The notes under the pieces: model-generated
The model's database searches: none
Seen by the model: only the letters and a program-made list of their open reading frames with translations
What the model was told of the DNA's origin: nothing
From: Chryseobacterium sp. MYb7
GTDB taxonomy: Bacteria > Bacteroidota > Bacteroidia > Flavobacteriales > Weeksellaceae
Length of the DNA: 64,000 nucleotides
Reading direction: 5' to 3'
Assembly (NCBI RefSeq): GCF_002979455.1
Contig: NZ_PCOU01000001.1
Location: 310,001 to 374,000 of the forward strand
Part shown: positions 1-9,723 of the stretch, in pieces
How positions within the stretch are numbered: position 1 is the first letter of the stretch
Layout of the letters: the number at the start of each line of letters is the position of its first letter
Translations under genes and position numbers: made by a program

Positions 1-44
1 GCTCCTAAAAAGAAGCTGTTCTCACTCAAAAAATCGTTGTAAGG

Positions 45-434
45 TTATCGAAGTCTGTCTACAGATTTTACGAGCCTCTCATCTTTACGGATGTAAACAT
101 TTGCTATAAGCAGACATATCACCGCAATTAATGGGAAAATTGGCTCAATACCCTTCTCAGGAAAATGAATTCCTCCGGATAAGTTGAGTAACCAGTACGC
201 CAATACACCAATCAACAAAACGTTTATAATGATGCTGATGGTATTCAGCAAAATTTGTCTTTTTCTGTTTTTGAAACTAAAAATACTTAATGCTCCAATA
301 ATAACAAGGATTATACATCCCATATTAAGTAAAGGAATACTGTCTGAAATGACAACATCCTGTCCCGTTATAAAAAGGAAAACAGCAGCTAAAACTGCTA
401 ATAATGTCCAAATAGTTTGTATTCTCTGTAGCAT
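45..434 (-). CDS. DUF4293-type small membrane protein
   Basis: 129 residues with four hydrophobic segments (about 5-25, 32-52, 60-85 and 99-115) separated by short basic loops, ending in a charged tail. Length and layout match the DUF4293 family, which is common next to rho in Flavobacteriia. The molecular function is unknown. The ATG at 434 begins with the first membrane segment (MLQRIQTIWTLL), so the start is secure. It is divergent from rho, and a promoter matching the Bacteroidota consensus lies at 453-482 on its strand, overlapping the rho promoter. The family call is from memory of the sequence pattern. Confidence 0.8.
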   Translation of the reverse strand: MLQRIQTIWTLLAVLAAVFLFITGQDVVISDSIPLLNMGCIILVIIGALSIFSFKNRKRQILLNTISIIINVLLIGVLAYWLLNLSGGIHFPEKGIEPIFPLIAVICLLIANVYIRKDERLVKSVDRLR

Positions 435-452
435 TGAATATTAAATTCTTGG

Positions 453-482
453 CAAAAATAACATAAATTTTGCACAATTCAA
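453..482 (-). promoter_or_regulatory. Promoter of the DUF4293 gene
   Basis: Read on the minus strand this is TTG-N19-TATTTTTG, matching the Bacteroidota TTG/TAnnTTTG consensus. The predicted leader is about 15 nt. Its -33 region overlaps the -33 region of the divergent rho promoter by 13 nt. Confidence 0.55.
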
Positions 483-499
483 AAATAAGTGTAGATTTG
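470..499 (+). promoter_or_regulatory. Promoter of rho
   Basis: TTG (470-472), 19-nt spacer, TAGATTTG (492-499). The predicted transcription start near 503 leaves a leader of about 75 nt before the rho ATG at 578. The leader could host Rho autoregulation, but I see no specific structure there. Confidence 0.55.
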
Positions 500-577
500 C
501 ACTATACAATGTACTTGAAAACCAAAGTCGCCGGACTTACTTTTCTTACTCACAATTAATTACATTTTTACATAAAT

Positions 578-2407
578 ATGTTTAACATAGAAACGTTAAG
601 GTCAAAATCCGTAACGGAACTGACTAAAATCTTAAAAGATTTGGGCGTTAAAGTTGCAAGAACCAGCAATGAAAATGACAAGATCTTTGCTATTCTTGAC
701 TTTCAGGCTTCTAACCCTAAAGTTGCAAAAGATTATTTCAACGCCACAGAAACTACCAGTGTAACCACTGAAGAGGCTCCAGCAGAAAAACCTGCTAAAG
801 CCCCGGCAAGAAAAGCTGCTCCTAAAAAACCAGCAGCCAAGCCAAAAACAAACACAAATACAAAAGCTCCGGCAGAAGAACCTAAAGCAGAAGAGAAAGT
901 AGAAGAAAAGGTACCCGCTTCTGAAGAAATAAAACCGGAAGAACCCAAAGCTGAAGTAGCCGCAGCAACTGAAGAATCAGCAGCAAGTGCTCAAGCTAAA
1001 AAGAAAAGAAAAAGAGTTTCTACCAATACAGCTAATACAGAAGTATCTCAGGAAAGACCAGAAACTCCAAAAAACACAGAATCTCAAGAGCCTGCTCAGG
1101 CTGATGAAAAGCCTAACAATCCTCAACAACAACAGGCTAACAGACCTCAAAAAGGACACAACCATCCACAGAACAGTGGAAACCAACATAAAAACCAAAA
1201 CCAACACCAGCAGCATCAAAACCAAAATCAGAATCAAAACAGACATTCTGAAAAGGCAGAAGAGCAGCACGACCATAAAAAAGAATTCAATTTCGATGGA
1301 TTGGTAAGCATTGAAGGTGTTTTGGAAATTTTACCTGATAACTACGGATTTTTACGTTCCTCAGACTTCAGCTATATCTCTTCTCCGGATGATGTGTATG
1401 TATCTACAGCACAGATCAGGAATTATGGGTTGAAAACCGGAGATACCGTGAAAGGAATTGTAAGACTTCCGAAAGAAGGAGAGAAATACTTTTCATTATT
1501 AAAACCAACAGAAGTTAACGGACGTGATCTTGCATTCATCAAAGACCGTGTTGCTTTTGAGTATCTTACTCCGCTTTTCCCGGAAGAAAAATTCAATTTG
1601 GCAGGAAGCAATTCTACGATTTCTACCAGAATTGTAGATCTATTTGCCCCTATTGGAAAAGGTCAGAGAGCAATGATCGTTGCACAACCTAAAACAGGTA
1701 AGACGATGTTGCTAAAAGATATTGCAAACTCTATTGCAGCCAACCACCCGGAAGTGTATATGATGGTTCTTTTGATTGATGAACGTCCGGAAGAGGTTAC
1801 TGACATGGAAAGAAGCGTAAATGCAGAAGTAATTGCTTCTACATTTGATGAAGCAGCAGAAAAACACGTGAAAGTAGCCAACCTTGTTCTTGCAAAAGCA
1901 CAAAGAATGGTAGAATGCGGACATGATGTAGTGATCTTACTGGATTCCATTACAAGATTGGCAAGAGCGTATAACACGGTAACGCCTGCATCTGGTAAAG
2001 TACTTTCCGGTGGGGTAGATGCTAATGCTCTTCACAAGCCAAAAAGATTCTTTGGAGCTGCAAGAAAAATTGAAGGAGGAGGATCTCTTACTATTATTGC
2101 AACAGCATTGATTGATACAGGATCTAAAATGGATGAAGTAATCTTTGAAGAATTCAAAGGTACAGGTAACATGGAACTTCAGTTAGACAGAAAAATTGCT
2201 AACAGAAGAATCTATCCTGCTATTGATCTTATTTCTTCCAGTACACGTAGAGATGATCTGCTTCTGGATGAAGTGACTTCTCAGAGAATGTGGATCTTCA
2301 GAAAATATCTTTCTGAAATGAATCCCGTAGAAGCAATGGAATTTGTTAATAAAAACATCAAAGGAACTCTGAATAATGAAGAATTCCTGATGTCTATGAA
2401 TAAATAA
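578..2407 (+). CDS. rho: Transcription termination factor Rho
   Basis: Hexameric RNA-dependent ATPase that ends transcription. The 609 residues are far longer than the ~420 of E. coli Rho. An N-terminal Rho domain spans about 7-48. Residues ~50-235 are a low-complexity insert, first Ala/Lys/Glu/Pro-rich, then Gln/Asn/His-rich with many NQ and HQ repeats. The RNA-binding cold-shock-like domain follows (about 238-310), then the RecA-like ATPase with the P-loop AQPKTGKT at 369-376, LLIDERPEE, and the Q/R-loop region ([20 protein letters not shown]). Long disordered inserts are typical of Bacteroidota Rho, and the one in Bacteroides thetaiotaomicron is reported to drive phase separation. The gene is monocistronic, with its own promoter and terminator. 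Confidence 0.97.
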   Translation: MFNIETLRSKSVTELTKILKDLGVKVARTSNENDKIFAILDFQASNPKVAKDYFNATETTSVTTEEAPAEKPAKAPARKAAPKKPAAKPKTNTNTKAPAEEPKAEEKVEEKVPASEEIKPEEPKAEVAAATEESAASAQAKKKRKRVSTNTANTEVSQERPETPKNTESQEPAQADEKPNNPQQQQANRPQKGHNHPQNSGNQHKNQNQHQQHQNQNQNQNRHSEKAEEQHDHKKEFNFDGLVSIEGVLEILPDNYGFLRSSDFSYISSPDDVYVSTAQIRNYGLKTGDTVKGIVRLPKEGEKYFSLLKPTEVNGRDLAFIKDRVAFEYLTPLFPEEKFNLAGSNSTISTRIVDLFAPIGKGQRAMIVAQPKTGKTMLLKDIANSIAANHPEVYMMVLLIDERPEEVTDMERSVNAEVIASTFDEAAEKHVKVANLVLAKAQRMVECGHDVVILLDSITRLARAYNTVTPASGKVLSGGVDANALHKPKRFFGAARKIEGGGSLTIIATALIDTGSKMDEVIFEEFKGTGNMELQLDRKIANRRIYPAIDLISSSTRRDDLLLDEVTSQRMWIFRKYLSEMNPVEAMEFVNKNIKGTLNNEEFLMSMNK

Positions 2408-2436
2408 ATAAATTTAATTTAATATTGTTAAATAGA

Positions 2437-2466
2437 AAGCACGGATCATTTTGATTCGTGCTTTTT
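2437..2466 (+). terminator. Intrinsic terminator of rho
   Basis: 12-bp stem (2437-2448 with 2452-2463, one G-T pair), 3-nt loop, then a run of T. It sits 30 nt after the rho stop. Confidence 0.8.
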
Positions 2467-2628
2467 TAGGACTTAATCCAAAGATTAGAAGCCGCAAGTC
2501 TAATATTTAAATTAAAAAAAGCCTTTTAAATATCCATCTTCCCCCTTCAAACTTCCTTACTCCCAAAATTTAATTCATTCTAAATCAATGTATCAATGTT
2601 AAAGATTTATTAAAGTAATCTACAATCC

Positions 2629-2659
2629 TTGATAATACCTTAAATATTGGCTATTTTTG
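2629..2659 (+). promoter_or_regulatory. Promoter of the superoxide dismutase gene
   Basis: TTG at 2629-2631, 20-nt spacer, TATTTTTG at 2652-2659, about 25 nt before the ATG. The spacer is slightly longer than usual, so the -33 assignment is tentative; the -7 box is clear. Confidence 0.45.
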
Positions 2660-2684
2660 GGTTATAACATTAAAAATAAAGATT

Positions 2685-3281
2685 ATGTCATTTGAATTAC
2701 CAAAACTAGGATATGCATATGATGCATTAGAGCCGACTATTGATGCAAAAACTATGGAAATCCACCATACAAAACACCACCAGGCATATATTGACAATTT
2801 AAATAAAGCAATTGAAGGAACTGAGCTAGCAGGAAAAACAATCGAAGAAATCTGCCAGACAGGTACTGACAAGCCAGCTGTAAGAAATAATGGAGGAGGA
2901 CACTTCAACCACTCTTTATTCTGGGAAATTTTAACGCCAGGAGGAAGCAAAGAGCCTGTAGGAAATGTAAAAGCTGCCATCGAAAACTACGGTGGTCTTG
3001 AGAAATTCAAAAATGATTTTTCTGATGCTGCTAAAACAAGATTCGGTTCAGGATGGGCTTGGTTGGTAAAAAATGCTGACGGTTCTGTATCTGTATCTTC
3101 TACACCAAACCAGGATAACCCATTAATGCCTGTAGCAGACGTTAAAGGAACTCCGGTTTTAGGATTAGACGTTTGGGAGCACGCTTATTATTTAAACTAT
3201 CAAAACAGAAGACCTGACTATGTTTCTGCATTCTTCGATGTAGTAAACTGGGATAAAGTAGAAGAATTATTCAATAAATAA
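2685..3281 (+). CDS. sodA: Superoxide dismutase, Fe/Mn family
   Basis: Converts superoxide to peroxide and oxygen in the cytoplasm; no signal peptide is present. The 198 residues are normal for the family. Metal ligands are visible: H27 (in MEIHHTKHH), H76 ([10 protein letters not shown]), D162 and H166 ([10 protein letters not shown]). The outer-sphere glutamine appears at 143 in PNQDNPL with glycines at 70-72 (GGGHFNH), which is the manganese-type arrangement rather than the iron-type one where the Gln sits in the N-terminal half. Metal preference is inferred, and cambialistic activity is possible. It has its own promoter and a strong terminator, so it is monocistronic. Confidence 0.95.
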   Translation: MSFELPKLGYAYDALEPTIDAKTMEIHHTKHHQAYIDNLNKAIEGTELAGKTIEEICQTGTDKPAVRNNGGGHFNHSLFWEILTPGGSKEPVGNVKAAIENYGGLEKFKNDFSDAAKTRFGSGWAWLVKNADGSVSVSSTPNQDNPLMPVADVKGTPVLGLDVWEHAYYLNYQNRRPDYVSAFFDVVNWDKVEELFNK

Positions 3282-3302
3282 TTTTCAGCTATTATAAAAA
3301 TG

Positions 3303-3333
3303 AAAAGGTTCAGAATTACTCTGAACCTTTTTT
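3303..3333. terminator. Bidirectional terminator after superoxide dismutase
   Basis: Perfect 11-bp stem (3303-3313 with 3321-3331), 7-nt loop, A-run before and T-run after. It can serve sod on plus and the convergent gene ending at 3353 on minus. Confidence 0.8.
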
Positions 3334-3352
3334 ATTAGATGTAATGGTGAAA

Positions 3353-3772
3353 CTATCTTATTGCATCGCTTCCGGATAATCCGTTCATTCTTAATTTATA
3401 TTTCCAGTTCACATACACGAAGACCTGGTATAATTTATATTCAAACTTGATCCCGTAGTTTTCCTTAGGATCGTAATCTATTCCAGATTCTATAACATTT
3501 CTGTATCTCCCGGAATTATAATAACTGTTCCATTCGTTGACCAAAAATGTGTTTTTTGTTTTCAGATAAGATTCTGTATACTGGCTGATGGGTTTGGCTA
3601 CAGCACTCAGAAAATAATCAAACTGGGTGTCAATAACCGTAAGATCCCATTCTCCTTCTTCATTTTTAGAAGGCTTCATTTCATGCTGCTCTTTATCTTT
3701 CTTTGGTGTTTCCTGAGAAAAACAACTGAAAGGTACCAATGCAATCATTACTAATAAAATACTATTTTTCAT
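3353..3772 (-). CDS. Small exported protein of unknown function
   Basis: 139 residues from the ATG at 3772 (MKNSILLVMIALVPFSCFSQ), which gives a clean signal peptide. The longer reading frame to 3805 would add 11 residues ahead of it and overlap the upstream gene's terminator, so the inner start is preferred. A cysteine in FSCFSQ could make it a lipoprotein, but the SQ cleavage pattern fits signal peptidase I equally well. After the signal comes a charged Lys/Glu segment, then an aromatic-rich region with many Tyr. I do not recognise a family. It follows the nuclease gene on the same strand but is separated from it by a terminator. Confidence 0.6.
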   Translation of the reverse strand: MKNSILLVMIALVPFSCFSQETPKKDKEQHEMKPSKNEEGEWDLTVIDTQFDYFLSAVAKPISQYTESYLKTKNTFLVNEWNSYYNSGRYRNVIESGIDYDPKENYGIKFEYKLYQVFVYVNWKYKLRMNGLSGSDAIR

Positions 3773-3787
3773 GATAAAGGTATTTAC

Positions 3788-3814
3788 ATAAAAAAAGCAC
3801 TCCAATAAGAGTGC
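3788..3814 (-). terminator. Terminator of the endonuclease/phosphatase gene
   Basis: On the minus strand: GCACTC, 6-nt loop, GAGTGC, then seven T. It lies 10 nt after the stop of the gene ending at 3824. Confidence 0.75.
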
Positions 3815-3823
3815 CTAACTTTT

Positions 3824-5011
3824 TTATGGTTCTTTCTGGAGAACTACAAATGCCGGAAAGTGGTCACTGTAGCCTCCTGTAAACTGGTCACCATTCCAGG
3901 ATCTGAAAGGATATCCCTTGTAATTTCCTTCTTTATTGACTAAATAAGCCGGAGCAAAGATTTCTGCTTTGTACACAGAATATTCTTTAGTTACCTGATC
4001 TGAAATAACGTTTTTAGAAACAATAATCTGGTCAAACAGGTTGGGTGCATCCTGATACGCAAGAGAAGCGACTCCTTTCTTATATAAAGGATACATCAGG
4101 TTAAGATAAGGTGTTTCTTCACTTAAATCTTTAGGGCTTGCCTGAGCTTTCAAATGATTTTTTAAACTTGGACTTACAGGATCATCATTAAAATCTCCCA
4201 TTGCAAAAAGCTTAGTTGTTGGATCCGCAGCTCTTACACTGTCCATCTGTTGTTTTAACAAAGCAGCGGCAGCATTTCTTTTAGGTAAAGAAATAGCTTC
4301 ACCACCTCTTCTTGAAGGCCAGTGGTTCATGAAAAATGCTACTTTCTCATTATCTAAAAAACCTGTTACCACAAGGATATCTCTGGTATATTCTCTTCTT
4401 CCGTTGTCACCATAAATGACCAGTTCTTTTTTTAATGAATTAGTTGGGGTGAATCTTCTTTTCTGATAGATTAATGCAACATCAATTCCTCTATAGTCAT
4501 AAGAATTGTAATGAATGATTCCGTAATCATATTTTTTTAAAGCAGGTTCATTCACAAGATCCTGGATTACCTGTCTGTTTTCAACCTCAATTAATCCAAC
4601 TACTGCAGGAGCTGTTTTGGTATATTGTGCTCCCATTTCAGAAATTACCTTCGCTTCGTTAGCCAGTTTTGCTTTATAAATTTTTGACCCATAGTTCTTT
4701 GCACTTTTAGGCGTAAATTCATCAGAGCCACTTTGTTCTCTTACTACTTTTTTCCCTTTTAAAGCACTGTCACTCCACGGCCCATCATATTTTTCAGATT
4801 CCAGAATTTTGATAGAATCTATAGGAATACTTCTGTGGAAAGCAGGATTCTTAATGTCTTTGGTTCCGTCGATATAATCTGCTGATCGAATAGTGTCCCA
4901 AAGGTTTTCAACGTTTAAAAAACCTACGGTAGCTACTTTTCTCAGTTTTCCTTGTTGTGAGAATGCCATGATTGAAATAAGGATGGCAAACAGACTTAAA
5001 AATCTCTTCAT
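3824..5011 (-). CDS. Secreted endonuclease/exonuclease/phosphatase-family protein
   Basis: 395 residues with a signal peptide (MKRFLSLFAILISIMAFSQ). The metal-dependent EEP fold is shown by its motifs in order: GFLNVENLWDT near 30-40, GLIEVENR (catalytic Glu), FFMNHWPSRRGGE, AMGDFNDDP and YSDHFPAF (catalytic His). Family members cleave phosphodiesters in DNA, RNA, nucleotides or lipids; the substrate here is not visible. It is divergent from a TonB receptor and a DUF5689 lipoprotein across a 250-nt shared control region, a combination I recall from other Flavobacteriia. That suggests extracellular breakdown feeding an outer-membrane uptake system; this link is inference. Confidence 0.88.
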   Translation of the reverse strand: MKRFLSLFAILISIMAFSQQGKLRKVATVGFLNVENLWDTIRSADYIDGTKDIKNPAFHRSIPIDSIKILESEKYDGPWSDSALKGKKVVREQSGSDEFTPKSAKNYGSKIYKAKLANEAKVISEMGAQYTKTAPAVVGLIEVENRQVIQDLVNEPALKKYDYGIIHYNSYDYRGIDVALIYQKRRFTPTNSLKKELVIYGDNGRREYTRDILVVTGFLDNEKVAFFMNHWPSRRGGEAISLPKRNAAAALLKQQMDSVRAADPTTKLFAMGDFNDDPVSPSLKNHLKAQASPKDLSEETPYLNLMYPLYKKGVASLAYQDAPNLFDQIIVSKNVISDQVTKEYSVYKAEIFAPAYLVNKEGNYKGYPFRSWNGDQFTGGYSDHFPAFVVLQKEP

Positions 5012-5171
5012 TTATTTAGAGTTATTATTAATACTATTTAATTTGCAAATTTACTTTTTTTTAATTCACTGTATTTTAAATATTTGTAAATTTAAAAGCA
5101 ACAATCTTATCATCATTTATATAATGATTCTTAAAAGTTTGCAATGTTAAGAAAAATTTACGTTAAAAAAG

Positions 5172-5200
5172 TTGTGAATTATAAAATTTAACTAAATTTG
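5172..5200 (+). promoter_or_regulatory. Promoter of the TonB receptor-DUF5689 operon
   Basis: TTG (5172-5174), 18-nt spacer, TAAATTTG (5193-5200): an exact match to the Bacteroidota consensus. The leader to the ATG at 5262 is about 58 nt and ends in an A/T-rich stretch typical of the ribosome-entry regions of this group. Confidence 0.7.
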
Positions 5201-5261
5201 TGCCCCCAACTTTTAAACTGTTGAGAATTAATAAGAAAAGTATTAAAAAATTAATATACTC

Positions 5262-8138
5262 ATGATTAAAAAACTATCATTGATCTCTTTATTTACTTTG
5301 CTGCCTGCGTCGTATTATTATGCGCAGACAACAGTGTATGCGTATCTTAAGGATGCGGATGGCAAGCCTGTGGAGCAAGCAAGTGTAGATTTAAAAGGAG
5401 CAGGAAATGATGCAAAGGCAGACAAGATCGGTTATTTCCAATTTACTGACTTGATGCCCGGACATTATCAGATTATGGTTACAAAACCAAATTTCGAAAC
5501 GAAAATTTTTGAATTTGACGTAACTAGTGATGAGAAAAGAAAAGATCTTGGAGTAATTACTCTTTATTCTGCATTGAATGGTGCAGATCAGGGTTTGGCT
5601 ATTGTAGAGGATTCAGGAGAAAGTGACAGCGGTGGAGCACAGCAAACTGCAACAGTAGGATTGCTGCAGTCTTCTCAGGATGTATTCAACAGAATTGCAA
5701 GTTTCGATTTAGGGCCATACTGGTTCCGACCGAGAGGAATTGATAGCAGAACAGGTGAGAATATGATCAATGGGGTTTCTATGGCCGCTGCAGATAATGG
5801 AGACGTAGACTTCAGTACATGGGGAGGATTGAATGAAATTACCCGTTACCCGGAAATTTCTGCTAACCATGCGCCTTCCGAATATGCTTTCGGAGGAACT
5901 ACCGGAGTATTTTATAAGAATACTAAAGCCAGTGAATACAGAAAAGGAAGTCAGTTGACCTACTCTCTGACAAACAGAAACTATACCAACAGATTATCTT
6001 ACAGATTCTCTTCCGGAATGAGCAAGAACGGATGGGCATTTACAGGAATGATTGCAAGAAGATGGGCACAGGAAGGGATCCAGGATGGTACTGCCTACGA
6101 TGCATACAGCGGATATCTTGGTATTGAGAAGAAATTCAGCGACAGCCACACCATGACGTTGAATGCCATTGGTTCCAAATATTCAAGAAGCTCTTCAAGT
6201 CCAAGTACTCAGGAAGTATATGACTTCAGAGGAGTTCATTATAACTCTTACTGGGGATGGCAAAACGGAGATAAAAGAAATGAAAGAGTGAAAAGAGGTT
6301 TCCAGCCGATGATCCAATTACAGGATTTCTGGAAAATCAATAAAAACTCTCAATTATGGACGTCTGTTTCTTACCAGTTCGGTAAAGAATACAGTTCAAG
6401 GTTAGATTGGTACAGAGCCAATAACCCATCTCCAACCTATTACCGTAATTTACCAAGCTATTGGTTAAACTATACAAACCCAGCACCAGAACAGGCTGCG
6501 AACATCGGAATTACCAGAGACTGGTGGACGAATGATGATCAGTCTCATACGCAGATCAACTGGGATAATCTTTACAATGCCAACAGAAACGTAGAATATA
6601 ATGCTACGCTTGGTGGTAGAAGAGCTGCTTATTATCTTGTGGATGATGTAAAAGATGATAAAGTATGGAATCTAGCTACTCACTATACTTATAACTTTAA
6701 TGATACATCCCGTTTCATTTTAAACGTATCTTACCAAAACTACAGATCTGAACAGTACAGAGAAGTAAACGATCTTTTAGGTGCTGATTTCGCCCTGAAT
6801 ATGGATCCGTTTGCATCCAATACCACTGCAGGAAGTGTTTGGGGTAAATTTAACACAAGAGAAAGCGATAGAGATGTTGCCAAAAGAGAAGGTGACAAAA
6901 TAGGGTACAGTTATATTTTCAGAAGACAGGAATTTAAAATTAACCCTGCTTTCAAATTTGCAACAGGGAAATTTGATGTTTTCATTTCCGGACTTTTCGG
7001 GTATACAACAAACAGCAGAGAGGGATTGTTCCAACACTATCTGTATGAGTCTTCTTACGGAAAAGGTGCAGACCAGAACTTCTGGAATGCAGGGATTAAA
7101 GGTCAGGTTACGTACAAAATCAACGGTAGAAATTTCTTAGTTTATAACGGAGCTTACTTTTCGCAGTCTCCTTTCTTAAATGATATTTATTTTAATACAA
7201 GAGTAAGTGGTGTTACGACTCCGGGTATCAAGAACGTTGTTGTTGATGCAAACGACTTGAGTTACGTAATCTCTACCCCGATCTTAAAACTTAGATTGAC
7301 AGGTTACCTTGTTAATACTCAGAACGAAACAAGTGTACAAAGATATTTTGCACAGGGAGTTAAATTGACAACGCTTACTGAAAGCGGAGATCAGGCTCCT
7401 ATTCAGGATGGTGCTTTCATTACACAGGTATTGGCTGGAGCTAATAAGAGAAACATGGGTATTGAGCTTGGTGCACAATTGAAAGTTACTCCTACTTTGA
7501 CAGCGAGTGGATTATTAAGCTTAGGACAGTATACCTATACAAACAATCCTACAGTTTATTTTGCATCTGATGCTGTGGGAACATTCAGAGAGCTTGACGG
7601 AAGTGGAAATATAGTATCAAGATCTTATACGAACATGGGTGAAGCTACTCTTAAAAACTACAGACAAGGGGGAACTCCTCAGGAGGCATATACTTTAGGT
7701 CTTCGTTACAGCAGCCCTAAATACTGGTGGTTGGGAGCAACATGGAACTATTTCGGACATTCGTTCTTAGATCCGTCTCCGGTAACCAGAACAGCAAGAT
7801 TCTATACCAACCCTAATACACCGGGAGTACCTTATGACAACGTAAATGAGGAAGAGCTGGCAAGAGTTCTTACGCCTACAAAACTACCTTCAGCATTCTT
7901 CTTTAATGTAAATGCAGGTAAGTCCTGGATGATTGGTAAGTATTATGTATTGGTGTCTGCATCGGTAAATAACATCCTTAATAACAGAAACTTTATTACA
8001 GGAGGATTTGAGCAGACGAGAAACGTTAACTATACTGACTATGCTAATGATTACGACAGCGGAAACATGGTATTCGCTCCTAAATATTGGTATAACCAGG
8101 GTAGATCTTATTTTGTGAACCTTCAATTCAGATTCTAA
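5262..8138 (+). CDS. TonB-dependent outer-membrane receptor with N-terminal carboxypeptidase-regulatory-like domain
   Basis: 958 residues. The signal peptide ends near 22 (YYYAQ). A CarboxypepD_reg-like beta-sandwich follows (about 24-105; DADGKPVEQASVDLKG and YFQFTDLMPGHYQI), then a plug domain (about 125-230, with FRPRGIDSRTGENMINGV) and a long barrel rich in aromatic residues and N/D turns, ending in a terminal Phe (YFVNLQFRF) as outer-membrane barrels do. It imports an unidentified ligand using TonB energy. The next gene, 26 nt downstream, encodes a DUF5689 surface lipoprotein that may act as the substrate-binding partner, as SusD does for SusC. The ligand could be a product of the divergent EEP enzyme (inference). 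Confidence 0.93.
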   Translation: MIKKLSLISLFTLLPASYYYAQTTVYAYLKDADGKPVEQASVDLKGAGNDAKADKIGYFQFTDLMPGHYQIMVTKPNFETKIFEFDVTSDEKRKDLGVITLYSALNGADQGLAIVEDSGESDSGGAQQTATVGLLQSSQDVFNRIASFDLGPYWFRPRGIDSRTGENMINGVSMAAADNGDVDFSTWGGLNEITRYPEISANHAPSEYAFGGTTGVFYKNTKASEYRKGSQLTYSLTNRNYTNRLSYRFSSGMSKNGWAFTGMIARRWAQEGIQDGTAYDAYSGYLGIEKKFSDSHTMTLNAIGSKYSRSSSSPSTQEVYDFRGVHYNSYWGWQNGDKRNERVKRGFQPMIQLQDFWKINKNSQLWTSVSYQFGKEYSSRLDWYRANNPSPTYYRNLPSYWLNYTNPAPEQAANIGITRDWWTNDDQSHTQINWDNLYNANRNVEYNATLGGRRAAYYLVDDVKDDKVWNLATHYTYNFNDTSRFILNVSYQNYRSEQYREVNDLLGADFALNMDPFASNTTAGSVWGKFNTRESDRDVAKREGDKIGYSYIFRRQEFKINPAFKFATGKFDVFISGLFGYTTNSREGLFQHYLYESSYGKGADQNFWNAGIKGQVTYKINGRNFLVYNGAYFSQSPFLNDIYFNTRVSGVTTPGIKNVVVDANDLSYVISTPILKLRLTGYLVNTQNETSVQRYFAQGVKLTTLTESGDQAPIQDGAFITQVLAGANKRNMGIELGAQLKVTPTLTASGLLSLGQYTYTNNPTVYFASDAVGTFRELDGSGNIVSRSYTNMGEATLKNYRQGGTPQEAYTLGLRYSSPKYWWLGATWNYFGHSFLDPSPVTRTARFYTNPNTPGVPYDNVNEEELARVLTPTKLPSAFFFNVNAGKSWMIGKYYVLVSASVNNILNNRNFITGGFEQTRNVNYTDYANDYDSGNMVFAPKYWYNQGRSYFVNLQFRF

Positions 8139-8164
8139 AAAAATTAAATTAAAAATCGAAAACA

Positions 8165-9571
8165 ATGAAAAATATATATTTTAAAGCGGCGATCTTTAGT
8201 GCCATTTCAATGCTGGCATTCTCGTCTTGTGTAAAAACTGATGATTATGACGTGCCGGAAATCAAATGTACCAACAAATTTGCAGCCGCTAACCACCAGT
8301 TATCAGAGCTTGCAACGATTGCAAAAGTAAAACCTGCTGAAGCTGATATCATTAAAGAAGATTATATTGTTGAAGCTTATGTTTCTTCAAGCGATGAGTC
8401 TGGAAATATTTATAAAATGATGTTCCTTCAAGATAAACCTGAAAACCCAACTCAAGGTATCGAAATTGATATCGATGGTGGTAACCAATATCTTGATTTC
8501 CCAACTGGAGCTTTAGTTAGAATCAACCTTAAAGGATTGATCGTTCAAGGTGTGAATGGAAACATTAAAGTAGGTTCTTATGATCCTAACTATCCAATCG
8601 GTAGAATTAATCCAAACAAAGTTTCAAATTATGTTGCAAGAGTGTGTGACGGACAAAAGCCAGTTGTAGCTGCAATGAAGCCGCTAGAGTTCGCTTCTAT
8701 CTCAGATGCATTGAAAAATGGTGCTCACATCAACCAGCTTGTAAAAATTAAAAACGTTCAGTTTGAAGACCCGGAATTAACAAAAACTTTTGCTGATGAG
8801 TCAGCTACAGGTGACCGTTATATTACAGATAAAAAGGCAGGAAGATTAGACCTTCGTTTCAGTAACTATGCGACTTTTGCGAAGTCTCCGATTTCTCCTA
8901 AATATGCAAAAAGTGGTGATATCGTTCTTCTTTTAAGCCGTTACACAGGTACAAGCAACACTACAACTTATACAGAGCAGGCTTATATCAGAACTCTTGA
9001 TGATATCAACTTCCCGAATGACAGATTCAACCCAGGTGAGCCGGAAGCTCCTTCTGCTTCTGCTGTAAACCTTTTTGCAGGATCTGATTTCGAAAACTGG
9101 GCAACTTTCTTAACAAGTGTAAACAGCTTCGGACTTAAGCCTTATGCTACACAAGGGGTTGGATTAGGATACAATGGTACAAATTCACTTCAGATTAAAG
9201 GAACACCTACAGCTAACGATTATGTATTTACATCTATCGCTACTACAGGAATCCCGGCTGTACCGAAAAGAATCACTATGTACATAAAAGGTACTGCAAC
9301 AGGAAAAACACTTTCTTTCAACGTATATAAAGCAGGTGGAGGTTTCTATGTATTTAACCTAGGAACATTCTCTACAGGTGCTACTTTAGGTGTAGAAAGT
9401 GCTAACTCTTACACAGGATCCATCAACACAAACGGACAGTGGAGATTAGTTGAGCTTACTCTTACAGGTATTGCTGACATTAACACAACAGCTGGAAAAG
9501 ATATGTTCGCTATCAAAACCGGAACTGGTGGAGTTTATGATGTTCAGATTGATAACATCAAAATTGAGTAG
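8165..9571 (+). CDS. DUF5689 domain lipoprotein
   Basis: 468 residues. The signal peptide has a lipobox (SMLAFSSC, Cys22), so it is lipid-anchored and probably surface exposed. The DUF5689 region covers about 35-285 and has an OB-like character (EDYIVEAYVSSSDESGNIYKMMFLQD). Residues ~298-468 form a second, Gly/Thr-rich beta domain (LFAGSDFENW ... VYDVQIDNIKIE) resembling a jelly-roll binding module. The gene is co-transcribed with the TonB receptor upstream and followed by a strong terminator. Its role as a ligand-capture partner of that receptor is inferred from gene order. Confidence 0.88.
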   Translation: MKNIYFKAAIFSAISMLAFSSCVKTDDYDVPEIKCTNKFAAANHQLSELATIAKVKPAEADIIKEDYIVEAYVSSSDESGNIYKMMFLQDKPENPTQGIEIDIDGGNQYLDFPTGALVRINLKGLIVQGVNGNIKVGSYDPNYPIGRINPNKVSNYVARVCDGQKPVVAAMKPLEFASISDALKNGAHINQLVKIKNVQFEDPELTKTFADESATGDRYITDKKAGRLDLRFSNYATFAKSPISPKYAKSGDIVLLLSRYTGTSNTTTYTEQAYIRTLDDINFPNDRFNPGEPEAPSASAVNLFAGSDFENWATFLTSVNSFGLKPYATQGVGLGYNGTNSLQIKGTPTANDYVFTSIATTGIPAVPKRITMYIKGTATGKTLSFNVYKAGGGFYVFNLGTFSTGATLGVESANSYTGSINTNGQWRLVELTLTGIADINTTAGKDMFAIKTGTGGVYDVQIDNIKIE

Positions 9572-9610
9572 TACATTAGGATAAAATATAGTTCTAATAC
9601 ACTTTATAAA

Positions 9611-9645
9611 AATCCGGCAGCTTGAAAAGCTGCCGGATTTTATTT
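9611..9645 (+). terminator. Terminator of the TonB receptor-DUF5689 operon
   Basis: Perfect 13-bp stem (9611-9623 with 9627-9639), 3-nt loop, then TTTATTTTT. Confidence 0.9.
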
Positions 9646-9723
9646 TTGATAGTTAGGATAAAGCTTAGTCAGCAGAGAATTTATACTTTTATTCCTGAAA
9701 ATAAATAGTATTAAAAAATTAAG

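Noticed and set aside
184..444. Plus-strand frame of 86 codons at the left end.
   Set aside because: Antisense to the DUF4293 gene, which has the clear membrane-protein pattern and promoter.
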